Positions 10,531 to 21,700 of a stretch of 64,000 nucleotides of DNA are shown here, piece after piece; position 1 is the first letter of the stretch, and every line of letters begins with the position of its first letter. The notes beneath the pieces are model-generated. The model was given only the letters and a program-made list of their open reading frames with translations, was not told where the DNA came from and did no database searches. The stretch is taken from assembly GCF_006065315.1 (NCBI RefSeq), contig NZ_CP040749.1:310001-374000 (forward strand), given 5' to 3'. The DNA comes from Aureibaculum algae (GTDB lineage: Bacteria > Bacteroidota > Bacteroidia > Flavobacteriales > Flavobacteriaceae). The position numbers and the translations under genes were made by a program.

Positions 10531-13500
10531 GTGGATCAGAAATTCAGAAAGTTATTTGTCCTTATAATAACAATAGTTTTTACACAAATTGGGAATAGTC
10601 AATTAAGTGATTTACATTATTTACCTCCTTTAAAACAGGATAGCAATAATGTTGCCATTCAGCAGCAAACAATTTATTTGTCAACTCCTGAAGTTACAAG
10701 TTTTACAGTAAACGTTTATCAAGGGATAAATCCTACCGCTGTTGCCACATTATCTTTATCAAAAGCAACTCCTGTAACGTATGGTTTGGCTAATGGAGAT
10801 AATAACGTTTTATTAGTCACAAATGCAAATACAGGTATAGAGCTTACAGGTAGCGGTTTACGATTTGAGGCTCCAGGAGGAGAAAAATTTTATGTTAATT
10901 ACAGAGGAAGATCTGGTTCTCAGGCCGCGTCGATAACTTCAAAAGGAAGGGCTGCGTTGGGGCAGAGTTTTAAATGGGGAGGTGCACCCATAGAGGCGAA
11001 TCATCCTTCAATGAGTGCTACTTTGGGTATTATGGCTACTGAAGATGACACAGAAATTACGATTAGTGGTTATGATCCAAATTGTGAATTTCGTTTAGCG
11101 ACCACAGTTGGTGGTATTACCGCTAATTCTATTACAATTAATTTGGATAAAGGAGAGTCTTATGTGCTTGAAGCTGCGAAAGATGCTACCAATGCTAACA
11201 TAGATGGCTGGATTGGAGCTTCAATCGTTTCGGATAAGGATATTGCTATAAGTAATGGGATGCTAAATTTTGGTATAAATCCTAGTAGTGGAAGTAGAGA
11301 TGCTGGAGCAGATCAACCCGTCCCAGAAGATAAATTAGGAAAGGAATATGTTTTTGTTCGTGGATATGGTGGGGCAACTAACGAGTTTGTGGTTATTATT
11401 GGTACTCAAGCCAACACCAACATTTATGTAAACGGAAGTGCTACTCCTTATGCAAATATAGGTGTAGGAGATTATGTAGAAATCCCTTCATCATTTTATT
11501 CAGGATCTTCAGTAGGTGATAATATGTTTGTGTCTTCCGCAAAAGATGTATATGCCTATCAAGTAATTTCTGGAGATTCAGGGATTCATACAGTCAGTTT
11601 AAATTTTGTGGCCCCAGTAAATTGTTTAATGCCAGATACCATGGATTTTATTCATGATATTGAAGATATTTCAGGTATTACAGCTGCTGGAGGTTTGTTT
11701 ATTATAGCATCAACTACTACAGCTAATGCTGATATTACTGTTACCGATGGCACGGGTGTGGTAACATTACCTACCGAGGAAACCGTGGCTGGCTCACCAG
11801 ATTGGAAAACATTTTATTTATCTGGTCTCACAGGTAATGTTTCTGTAACTTCAACAGGTCCAATAGCTGTTGGGTTTTTAGGTTTTAATGGAGCACGTGG
11901 AATTGCGGGTTATTTTTCCGGATTTGATACAGTTCCTGTTATTGATTTGGAAGTTGTAGGGGGAGGGTGTCTTCCTGGAGCAACAGTAGAAGTTGTAGAT
12001 AAAGATTTTGAAACTTACCAGTGGTTTGATGATGGAGTATTGGTGCCTGGTGCAACAAACCCAACCTATGATCCTACAGATTCAGGAGATTATTTTGTAC
12101 GTGTAACCAAAGGGGGTTGTACCTATGATTCGCAACCAATTTCAGCTTATTATTGTGCTCCTGATATTGTTTTAAATAAAACCGCAGATAAAACAGAGGT
12201 GCTTGTAGGAGATATAATCACATTTGTGATCACAGTGGAGAGTAGAGGTCTTAATGATGTTACAAATGTGAATGTAAATGATGTGATACCTTCTGGATTG
12301 AGTATCTCAAGTGTTAATGTAAGTATCGGTTCTTGGTCAGCACCGAACTGGACGGTTGGAACGTTAACTAGTGGTCAAACAGAAACGATAACCATAGAGG
12401 CAGTGGCTAATGAAATATCAGGTCTAGAACAGCGTTTGGATCGCACGAATACCGCAACAAATAGCCAAGATCAAACAGATAGTAATAACACTACCGATGT
12501 TCCATCAGTTGACTTTTCAATTTTACGTGATATTGACGATGATGGCGTAGCAGATCAATATGATTTGGATGATGACAATGATGGAATTTTAGATACTACC
12601 GAGTCTAATGGTAGTGATCCAAATGCAGATGCAGATTCAGATGGGGTTCCTAATTATTTAGATGCAAACTTTTGTACGCTTAATTCAGCTTTAATATGTG
12701 CCAACTTAGATATGGATAACGATGGTATTCCAAACCACATGGATCTTGATAGTGATGGTGATGGAATTCCAGACAATGTCGAGGCACAACTAACAACCAG
12801 TTATACTGCTCCAAACGTAGATACAGCATCAGATTATATCACAAATAATGGTGTAAATTCTGCCTATATAGGTGGTTTGTCACCAGAAAATACAGACGGA
12901 ACAGATACTCCTGATTATTTGGATACAAATGCTGATAATGACAGTTTAAATGATACGGCGGAGGCTGGAATTGCCTCAAGTGGTGTTGATATCGATAATG
13001 ATGGATTGGATGATGGCACTGATGCAAATACTAGTGGATATGCAGATCCAGGTGGAACCATTGATGATCCAATAACAGGTCCATTAGCATTACTTGATTC
13101 TGATAATGACGCCAATTCTGGTGGTGATGTAGATTTTAGAGATACACTAGATAATAGACCCGATAATGACAGTGATGGAATTGTAGATGCTGAAGATTTT
13201 GATGATGACAATGACGGTATTTTAGATACTGACGAAGGTTGCGGAAACTTGGTGATTAACGGTAGTTTTGAAGCTCAAGATTTTTCAGACCCTATCGTGT
13301 TTCCAGACGCATTTACCGATGCTTCAGGTACATTTATAGGTGCAACATATAATTCGAATACGTTATACGGATGGAACTATACTCATAATATGGATGGTTG
13401 GGTTGGTGGTCAAAGTCCATCTTGGTCATCAAATAGTTTTGCAACGGCATATAGTGGAAATCAATATGTGGATATAATTGGAAATAATAATGTAACAGGT

Positions 13501-16500
13501 GGTGTTAATGGAACTTTGTCTCAAATTATAAACACAATACCCGGAAACTCATATACATTTTCATTTCATTGGGGTGAGGATGTAGGTCATGGCAATGGTG
13601 CCATTATAACTCTAGATGTAGATGTATTAGACGCAGCTAATAATCCATTAATAAATGAGACGATAACTGCCACAGCTCAAGGTCCAATAGCGGGAGTAAT
13701 TGGACCAAGAAATTGGTATTATTACAGTCAGACATTCACAGCAACGACTACTCAAACAACCATACAATTCCGAGCCACTCCGCCAGTAGGTTCTACTTCA
13801 GCAGGAGCAGATATCGATTATGTGAGTGTGGTAAATACAGGGGGTTGTCAAGATACTGATAACGATGGCATCATCGATGCTTTTGATTTAGATAGTGATA
13901 ACGATGGTATTTACGATGCTGTTGAGGCGGCACACAACCAACCACATACAAATGGGGAGGTAAATGGAGCTGTTGGAGTAGATGGGGTTCCAAATGCTGT
14001 ACAAGATGATCCAGATAGAGAAACTATAAATTATACAGTGGCTGATTCTGATGGGGATGCTATAATTGACGCCCAAGAATTAGATGCAGATGATGATGGT
14101 TGTGATGATGTAAATGAGGCGGGATATACAGATGGAGATTCTAATGGACTTTTAGGATCGGGGACTTTCGGTTCAGGATTAACGGTGAATTCAAATGGGG
14201 TGGTAACTAGTGGTTCAGACGGATACACCGCACCTACAGATGCTAACAGTAATTCAGTTTTTGATTTTAGAGAAATCGGTTCGTTACCGACAATTAATAA
14301 CCAACCACTTGATATTAGTGTTTATGAAACTGAATCTGGTAGTTTTAGTGTAGTTACTTCTGGTTCAAATTTGGCATATCAATGGCAAGAGAGTACAGAC
14401 GATGGGGTTACTTTTAATAACTTAAGTGATACGGGTATTTATTCTGGTGCCCATACAGCAAATCTTGTAATTACAGGAGTTACCACTTCTATTGATAATA
14501 ATAAATACCGAGTTATAATTAATAATGTAACCTATGCTTGTGATGCTGTTACCTCAACAGCAGCTACAATAACTGTTTTAGTAGATATAGATACTGACGG
14601 CGATGGTATTTTTAATAGAATTGATTTAGATGATGACAATGATGGTATACCTGATTTAGAAGAGAGTCAATGTGAAGTTAGTATATCTCCTGGAGTTCCT
14701 CCTAGTTCTAATGCTGCTCTTAGTTTAGGTTCAAGATTGTACACAGATTTTAATGGTTATTGGACTTCAGCAGTTGGTGCTATTAATTCAGTACGACCTG
14801 ATAATACATCAAACTTATTAGCTTTTGAGGTAGGAAGTCAAACATATGCCACTGGAGTTGTAAATAGTAGGTTAATTGATAGTGACAATGACGGATTGTT
14901 TGATGCTTTAGATACTGATGGTAATGGAACAGGTGATGTAACTCTAGTAGAAACATCATGGACGGCACTTACACCAGTTAGAGATATTAATACCGGTATT
15001 CGCTTAGAGGGATCTGCCTTAGATGGGAATACCACAGCGGCTGTTGGCCCTCTTTTAACATCTGGAGGTGCACCTTTTAATCCCTATTTAAATCAGGGAG
15101 TTAGAGGTTTGAATTTAGCATATTCTATTGCTAATATTGGAGATGTTTGGTATTTTAATATTCAAGGGATATTGGCTAGTGCTTACGGTGATGGAATTCA
15201 AGATATTCTTGTAACTCAAGTAGCTCAGCCGGGAGGATCTACTTTTAACACGTTGCATCTTATTGATAATTCAGGTCATTTTATTGGTAACGGAGTTACT
15301 GTAAATTGGAATACAGTGAGTTCAATGGGTAATCATATAGTAGACCAATATAATACGAATGACTCGGTAAGTGGTACCAATCAACCAAAAGGGATACGTT
15401 TTGCAGCAATTGAACTTTCTGAGTTTAATTTAACACCTGCAGAGATAGCAAATGCTGTTGCTTTACGATTAGAGATATCTTCTGATGCTGACCCAGCATT
15501 TTTTGTGGTAAATGACGCCAGTTTTTTATCTAACTGTGTTGATGTCGATTCTGATTTTGATGGAATACCTGATTCCTTAGATTTAGATTCTGATAATGAT
15601 GGAATATATGACTTGGAAGAAAGTGGAGCTCTTAATGTTTCAGGAGTACATGATAGTAATAACGATGGTGTCATTGATGGGCCAGCATCTTCTTTTGGAG
15701 ATAATGGATTGTTTACGTCAATTGAAAATAATGATACTTCAGGTGCTTCAATAACCTATACGATTAGCGACTCAGATGGTGACTCAGTTTATGATGCTTA
15801 TGAATTAGATGCGGATAATGATAATTGTAATGATGTTGATGAAGCTGGATTTACAGATGGTGATTCTACTGGTCAATTAGGTTCTGGAACTATTGGTTCT
15901 GGACTGACTGTGAATTTGAATGGCGTTGTAACTAGTGGGTCAGATGGTTATACTACTCCAGATGACTTGAATACAAATAACACATATGATTTTCAGGAAG
16001 CGGGAGCAATTCCAGTAATTACTGATCAACCTGCGGATGACCCTATTTGTTTTGGTGACAATGCTAGATTTGAAGTAGTGGTGACAGGTTCAAATTTAAT
16101 ATATCAGTGGCAAGTGAGCACTGACGGAGGTGCTAACTTTTCTGATATTAGTAATAGTTCAGTGTATAATGGGGCTACGGCCGCAGTTTTAAATGTGATT
16201 ACCCCTACACTAACTTTTCAAAATTATCAATACCGCGTATCTATTTCAGATAGTGCTTTTAGTTGCGGTTCTGTAATATCAGAAGTTGCTGTATTAACAT
16301 TACAAGCACAACCAGATGCAGGAAACAATGGTTCATTAATATTATGTGAAGATGAAACCGTAAACTTAACTCAATTAAACACTGCAATTACAGGTGAAGA
16401 TACAGGTGGAACATGGAGTCCCGCATTAGCACCAAATGTAACGAGCTATACCTATACCGTAAACGGAACTGGTGCCTGTTCAGGCGAGAGTGATACCTCA

Positions 16501-18270
16501 ATGGTAAGCATTACGTACACACCACAACCAGAAGCTGGTAGCAATGGAACATTAGTACTCTGTGAAGATGAAACAGTAACTCTAGCCCAGTTAAACACTG
16601 CAATTACAGGTGAAGATACAGGCGGAACATGGAGTCCTGCATTAGCACCAAATGTAACAAGCTATACCTATACTGTAAATGGAACAGGAGTCTGTTCAAG
16701 CGAGAGCGACACCTCAACCGTAAATATTACGTATACACCACAACCAGAAGCAGGTAGCAATGGAACATTAGTACTCTGTGAAGATGAAACAGTAACTCTA
16801 GCCCAGTTAAACACTGCAATTACAGGTGAAGATACAGGCGGAACATGGAGTCCCGCATTAGCACCAAATGTAACAAGCTATACGTATACGGTAGCAGCAA
16901 CGTCACCATGTACAGGACATGATACGTCAACAGTCACGGTGACATATCAAGCTCAACCCAATGCAGGAAATAACGGAGTCTTAACCTTATGTGAAGATGA
17001 AACTGTAACCTTATCACAATTACAAACTGCAATTACAGGTGAGGATGCAGGTGGAACATGGAGTCCCGCTTTAGCTCCTAATGAAACTACTTATACCTAT
17101 ACAGTAGCGGCAACCTCACCATGTACAACAGAAGATATAGCTACTGTAACAGTTAATTATACGGCAAAACCAAATGCAGGAACCGATGGTGCCTTAGTCT
17201 TATGTTCAAATGAGCACTTAACAACTGCGTTATTATTTGCAGAATTAGGAGGAGCTCCTGATACCGGAGGGGTTTGGACTCCTGCCTTGGCTGGAGCGGG
17301 GACTTATACATATACCGTAAATGGAAATGGAACTTGTTCTAGTGAGAGTGATACAAGTGTGGTCGTGGTAAGTGAAACCGATGTTGATTATTCAATATCA
17401 AGTTTAGATCCTTCAACTTGCTCGGGATCTAATGGTTTAATTATAATATTTAATTTAACGCCAAGTACTGTTTATAGTGTTAGTTATGCAGATGATGGAA
17501 CAAATGTAAGTCCAGCAAATTTTACCACAAATTCTAGTGGTCAATTTGCAATTACAGGGTTAGAAAGTGGAAGTTACACAAATATTGTAGTTACTTTATT
17601 AGGGTGCACAAGTACATCTGGCTCAGTTACTTTAAATGACCCAATGCCTCCACCTGCCCCCATAAGTGGAGGTGATAAAACGGAATGTGCTCATATGCCT
17701 GTGCAAACATTAGCAGCAACAGCAGTAGCACCTTCTGGTTCAGATCTTATTTGGTACGATGCAGTAACTGGCGGTAATATTATTACAAGTGCTACACTTG
17801 ATGTGGTTGGAGCAGTTACTTATTATGCGGCTAGTTTAGACAGAACCACTGGTTGTGAGAGTGTTTTAAGAACAGCCGTTTCTTTAACTATTGAAGATTG
17901 TGATGCTGACTTGAGTTTAAAAAAGACAGTTGACAATTCAGTTCCCGTAGTTGGTGACGATATTACCTTCACTATAACCTTAAGAAACTATGGTCCAGCT
18001 GATGCAACTGCAGTTACAATTAGAGATATAATACCAGGTGATTTTTTATATACACATCCTAATTTTGTAACGAGTGAAGGTACGGTAACTTTCAATTCGG
18101 GTACTGGAGCTCTAACTTGGGATTTAGGATCTTATGTACTGTCAAGTGGTGGTGTTTTAACCTTAACCTATGCAGTAACTGTTAACGTGTGTGGCGAGTT
18201 TGTAAATAAAGTGGAGGTAGTTAATAGTTCTCAATCAGATATAGATTCTACACCTGGTAATGGGGGGTAA
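10531..18270 (+). CDS. Secreted IgGFc-binding-like N-terminal, multi-module DUF11 protein
   Basis: 2579 residues, starting at GTG; no other start lies between it and the in-frame stop at 10513. The signal peptide is residues 1-24, ending IGNSQ. By residue: an N-terminal region resembling the IgGFc-binding protein N-terminal domain (about 140-480; LGKEYVFVRGYGG, FVVIIGTQANTNIYVNG), an Ig-like module (474-543), DUF11 (545-667), TSP3 (667-905), an NGSFE jelly-roll-like module (906-1107), TSP3, an Ig-like domain (1250-1350), an unassigned domain (1381-1668), TSP3 (1671-1827), Ig-like (1828-1926), five roughly 72-residue CEDETV repeats (1927-2284), an Ig-like WYDAVTGG domain (about 2371-2457), and a terminal DUF11 (2459-2579) ending DIDSTPGNGG. 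There is no T9SS sorting domain. Likely a surface protein; actual IgG or mucin binding is not implied by the domain name. Confidence 0.9.
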   Translation: MDQKFRKLFVLIITIVFTQIGNSQLSDLHYLPPLKQDSNNVAIQQQTIYLSTPEVTSFTVNVYQGINPTAVATLSLSKATPVTYGLANGDNNVLLVTNANTGIELTGSGLRFEAPGGEKFYVNYRGRSGSQAASITSKGRAALGQSFKWGGAPIEANHPSMSATLGIMATEDDTEITISGYDPNCEFRLATTVGGITANSITINLDKGESYVLEAAKDATNANIDGWIGASIVSDKDIAISNGMLNFGINPSSGSRDAGADQPVPEDKLGKEYVFVRGYGGATNEFVVIIGTQANTNIYVNGSATPYANIGVGDYVEIPSSFYSGSSVGDNMFVSSAKDVYAYQVISGDSGIHTVSLNFVAPVNCLMPDTMDFIHDIEDISGITAAGGLFIIASTTTANADITVTDGTGVVTLPTEETVAGSPDWKTFYLSGLTGNVSVTSTGPIAVGFLGFNGARGIAGYFSGFDTVPVIDLEVVGGGCLPGATVEVVDKDFETYQWFDDGVLVPGATNPTYDPTDSGDYFVRVTKGGCTYDSQPISAYYCAPDIVLNKTADKTEVLVGDIITFVITVESRGLNDVTNVNVNDVIPSGLSISSVNVSIGSWSAPNWTVGTLTSGQTETITIEAVANEISGLEQRLDRTNTATNSQDQTDSNNTTDVPSVDFSILRDIDDDGVADQYDLDDDNDGILDTTESNGSDPNADADSDGVPNYLDANFCTLNSALICANLDMDNDGIPNHMDLDSDGDGIPDNVEAQLTTSYTAPNVDTASDYITNNGVNSAYIGGLSPENTDGTDTPDYLDTNADNDSLNDTAEAGIASSGVDIDNDGLDDGTDANTSGYADPGGTIDDPITGPLALLDSDNDANSGGDVDFRDTLDNRPDNDSDGIVDAEDFDDDNDGILDTDEGCGNLVINGSFEAQDFSDPIVFPDAFTDASGTFIGATYNSNTLYGWNYTHNMDGWVGGQSPSWSSNSFATAYSGNQYVDIIGNNNVTGGVNGTLSQIINTIPGNSYTFSFHWGEDVGHGNGAIITLDVDVLDAANNPLINETITATAQGPIAGVIGPRNWYYYSQTFTATTTQTTIQFRATPPVGSTSAGADIDYVSVVNTGGCQDTDNDGIIDAFDLDSDNDGIYDAVEAAHNQPHTNGEVNGAVGVDGVPNAVQDDPDRETINYTVADSDGDAIIDAQELDADDDGCDDVNEAGYTDGDSNGLLGSGTFGSGLTVNSNGVVTSGSDGYTAPTDANSNSVFDFREIGSLPTINNQPLDISVYETESGSFSVVTSGSNLAYQWQESTDDGVTFNNLSDTGIYSGAHTANLVITGVTTSIDNNKYRVIINNVTYACDAVTSTAATITVLVDIDTDGDGIFNRIDLDDDNDGIPDLEESQCEVSISPGVPPSSNAALSLGSRLYTDFNGYWTSAVGAINSVRPDNTSNLLAFEVGSQTYATGVVNSRLIDSDNDGLFDALDTDGNGTGDVTLVETSWTALTPVRDINTGIRLEGSALDGNTTAAVGPLLTSGGAPFNPYLNQGVRGLNLAYSIANIGDVWYFNIQGILASAYGDGIQDILVTQVAQPGGSTFNTLHLIDNSGHFIGNGVTVNWNTVSSMGNHIVDQYNTNDSVSGTNQPKGIRFAAIELSEFNLTPAEIANAVALRLEISSDADPAFFVVNDASFLSNCVDVDSDFDGIPDSLDLDSDNDGIYDLEESGALNVSGVHDSNNDGVIDGPASSFGDNGLFTSIENNDTSGASITYTISDSDGDSVYDAYELDADNDNCNDVDEAGFTDGDSTGQLGSGTIGSGLTVNLNGVVTSGSDGYTTPDDLNTNNTYDFQEAGAIPVITDQPADDPICFGDNARFEVVVTGSNLIYQWQVSTDGGANFSDISNSSVYNGATAAVLNVITPTLTFQNYQYRVSISDSAFSCGSVISEVAVLTLQAQPDAGNNGSLILCEDETVNLTQLNTAITGEDTGGTWSPALAPNVTSYTYTVNGTGACSGESDTSMVSITYTPQPEAGSNGTLVLCEDETVTLAQLNTAITGEDTGGTWSPALAPNVTSYTYTVNGTGVCSSESDTSTVNITYTPQPEAGSNGTLVLCEDETVTLAQLNTAITGEDTGGTWSPALAPNVTSYTYTVAATSPCTGHDTSTVTVTYQAQPNAGNNGVLTLCEDETVTLSQLQTAITGEDAGGTWSPALAPNETTYTYTVAATSPCTTEDIATVTVNYTAKPNAGTDGALVLCSNEHLTTALLFAELGGAPDTGGVWTPALAGAGTYTYTVNGNGTCSSESDTSVVVVSETDVDYSISSLDPSTCSGSNGLIIIFNLTPSTVYSVSYADDGTNVSPANFTTNSSGQFAITGLESGSYTNIVVTLLGCTSTSGSVTLNDPMPPPAPISGGDKTECAHMPVQTLAATAVAPSGSDLIWYDAVTGGNIITSATLDVVGAVTYYAASLDRTTGCESVLRTAVSLTIEDCDADLSLKKTVDNSVPVVGDDITFTITLRNYGPADATAVTIRDIIPGDFLYTHPNFVTSEGTVTFNSGTGALTWDLGSYVLSSGGVLTLTYAVTVNVCGEFVNKVEVVNSSQSDIDSTPGNGG
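16309..17380 (+). repeat. Five 213/216-bp tandem repeats (CEDETV units)
   Basis: Units begin at about 16315, 16531, 16747, 16960 and 17173, with spacing of 216, 216, 213 and 213 bp. Each encodes a 71-72 residue beta-rich module with LCEDETV, TAITGEDTGG and TWSPALAP in the first four. The second and third units share long identical DNA; the fifth is clearly older or diverged. A paired Cys pattern (LCEDE early, a late C before ES or T) is kept. Confidence 0.9.
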
Positions 18271-18710
18271 TTTGTTCTTTTACGACATTAAGGATTAGGT
18301 TCGTTCAGATGTTAAGGAATAGTGTATTTAAATCAAGTAATTTGTCCGTCAGGAGTCTTTTTTAAAATTAAGCTTAATACAATAACAATCAGATAGGTAC
18401 GTTTAGGTTGTTAACAATTACACGTGAAGTTATTAACAATTAATTAAGGTTATTAACATTTTATTAACATTCTGAGGTTGGCTATATATATTTGCTTTAG
18501 TAATAAGTGGAGAATTGAAAGGGTTTATTGGAGTAATCTTTTTTTTAGAAATTTTATTTATTTGAGCAGTAATGATTTAAATGTTAAAAGAACTTTTAAC
18601 CTTGCTATAGCTAATATGCGAAGTAGGGTTTTTCTATGAGTATTGTTTTAATTATTTAAGGTTCGTTGTTTATGTAAATAAAAATTACTTTAATAATAAA
18701 TAAATCAGTT
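18271..18710 (+). other. Intergenic region upstream of the FG-GAP protein
   Basis: 440 bp, AT-rich, no gene seen. It holds the decamer/promoter cluster at 18407-18510 and then a roughly 200-base leader to the TTG start. No terminator-quality hairpin was found after the upstream stop. Confidence 0.55.
18407..18510 (+). promoter_or_regulatory. Promoter with four TTAACA-type decamers and TAATAAGTGG
   Basis: Decamers occur at 18407 (GTTGTTAACA), 18429 and 18449 (GTTATTAACA) and 18460 (TTTATTAACA). The last three are spaced 20 and 11 bp, as at 9951-9991. TATATTTG at 18487-18494 is a perfect TAnnTTTG -7 box, 27 bp after the last decamer. TAATAAGTGG (18501-18510) follows six bases later and may mark the transcript 5' end. 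Downstream, TTTTTTTTAGAAAT (about 18540) is shared with the leader before the PorP/SprF gene at 50269. Confidence 0.6.
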
Positions 18711-21700
18711 TTGACCAAGCTAAAAAAAGATTTAAATGCACTTGTAATAGCCGTTGTGCTATTATTATCATTTTCGTTAGTAGCACAAACGACTTTTACC
18801 GAAAGTAGCGTTAGCTATGGCTTAAATATTAATGGAGCTAAGGATGGAGGTCATGCTTGGGCAGATTATGACAATGACGGAGATCTTGATGTGCTGGTTT
18901 TAGTAAATAGCACCTCGCAGCGAAATTATTTAATGCGTAACAATCGCATTGGAATAGGCACGCCTAATTTTACAAATGTTCAAACTACACTTGCCCCGGG
19001 GATGTTAAGTCAAAAAGCAGAAAGACAGGCTGTATGGGGCGATTTGAATAATGATGGGCGACCTGATTTTATTATGAATTCTGATGCCAGCACTGGGAAT
19101 TTAAAAGCCTTACAAATTTTTATCCAAAACCCATCGGGAACTTTTGGAGATGGTATCGGAGGTACAGATCCTATTACAGTTGGTAGAACAGGAAATGCTA
19201 CTATTCAAGTTAACCCAATAAATTCGGAAGGTGTTGGAGTTTTTGATTTTGACGGAGATGGTGATTTAGATATCTTTTTTGATAATCATAGTTTTGGAAT
19301 TGAATTGTTAAGAAATAATTATATCAATCATACTACTCATATCACAGTAAACCCTGCTCCAGCATCGTTGTTTACACATATCACAACAGGTAATGGAGCT
19401 GGCGTGACAGAATTTGGTCTTAATCAATATGCAACGGATGGTGATTATGGTACGGCTGCGGATGTTAACGATGATGGCTGGGTAGATATTTTTATGCGAA
19501 AACGCGACGAAAATGACTTCTTTTTAAATCAAGGTGGAATTTTTAATAATGGTGCTGATTTGGCTCAAGCTGAAAATGCAAACAAAGGAGGAAATGGCTT
19601 ATGGGATTTAGATAATGATGGTGATTTAGATGCGGTTTGGACGGAAAACGGGACAACTCAAATTTTCAGAAATGATGGAGGTGTATTTACACCCTTAGGT
19701 GCAGCAGTTTTTCCAGGATTGCCACAGCCAGCAAATACCAATGCATCATCTTCATCAGCTCGTATAGATGCCTTAGCAGGTGGAGATATAGACAATGATG
19801 GAGATATTGATATCATATTGGTTGGTAATTCTAGAAGTTATTTATATATCAATCAATTAAATAGTCCTACCCCTGCACCCGGAACAATTGGTAGTGGTAG
19901 TGCCATGACCTTTAATCTCGATGCAGCAACTTTTAATTCCAGTGCGGATGGTGAGGGCACTACAATGGTTGATGTTGATGATGATGGTGATTTAGATATT
20001 TATATAAATATCAATGGTGGTGCCAATCAATTATATATAAATAACCTCGCAGCTTCAAATAGAAACAATCACCTAATTGTTGACGTAACTGAAGATAGAA
20101 ATCCAGATGGAACAACGGGTGGGTTTTCAGGTAGAACAGCCATTGGTACCAATGTTTTAATAAAAGATTGTGATGGAAATATTATTAGTGGATTACGCCA
20201 AGTTAATGGTGTTTTTGGACATGGAACCCAACAATCTCCATTAGTTCATTTTGGGTTACCACTTGGTGAAGGCCAACCTTATTTAATTGAAGTACATTAT
20301 CCAAATCTTTACAATAATGCCGCAGGTGCAATAACAAGATTGATAGCAACTGCTGTGGCACAACCGAGTACAATTGTAGGTACAAATCATTACTCAATAA
20401 CCACCACTGACGCAGAAACTTTACAAAATCCAAATGCTCCAATAGCAAACGATGATACTGAAACCGTACCTTATGGAAATACAGTTTCTGTTCAAATCAG
20501 TTTGTTTGATAATGATTCTGAACCAGATGGAGACAGCTTTTTCATTGAAAACGTAACACAACCAGCGTTGGGTTCCGTAGTAATTGATGATGCCGCCACT
20601 GGTCTTGTAACCTATACATATAGTGCAGCAACAGCCTTTACGGGCACTACTTTTACCTATACCATTTCAGATGCAACAGATGCTATTTGTCCAGGTTCTG
20701 GTAAAAGTGATACAGCTACAGTTACCATTTACGAACCTTGTGCAGATTCCTCTGGATTAGACACAGACGGAGATGGGATTAATGATGTCTGTGATCTAGA
20801 CGATGATAACGATGGAATTTTAGATACAGATGAATGCCCTCCAGTTGTAGGCTCAGTTGATTCGGGCAATAATACAACTAATATTACAGGTTTTTATGAG
20901 TCAAATGGTAATAGTGTATTAGGTTTTACTATAAACCCCGAGTATGCTTCAGTTGTACTTTCATCAACTTCAGGTGTACAAATACGTTGGGATCAAGGAA
21001 CAACAGATGCGATTACAACAGTAGATCTTATTTTAGACACTCCTTCTACAGGAACATTAAAATCGGTTATATTAGGAAATGGAGCGGAGGGTGTTACCGC
21101 AGGAACTCAGAACGCATATAAGGAAATTACCCTTACATGGAGTGGTGGTGGTTCAGCTGTATTAAATGACCCTTTAGATGAAGTCACGGGTAGAGTAACT
21201 GGAGATGTTTTAAATTCAGGTGACATAATTGAAATTAATAATGGAGTTCGTTATTCTTTGCAAGATACAGAGTGGAGTGTTGAAGTCGATATGTCTAGTG
21301 TTAGTACTTTTCCTACTACAGTTTCGTTCTATGCAGACTCAAGTATTAATGGAAATACAAATTATAATAGAGAGGGGTTTGCATTTACACCTGTTATTAG
21401 TTGTCCAGATTCTGACGGCGATGGACTTTCAAACTCATTGGATTTAGATTCAGACAATGATGGTATTCCCGATAATGTAGAAGCCCAAACCACTATAGGA
21501 TATGTGGCACCAAGTGGAACTGATAGTGATGGTAACGGATTAGATGATGCTTATGAAACAACGCCAGGTTCTGGAGAAGGTATTACTCCATCCAATACAG
21601 ACGGTACAGATACACCAGATTATTTAGATACCAATTCTGATAATGATAGTTTAAATGATACAGCAGAGGCAGGAATAGCCTTTAGTGGTACCGACGTTGA

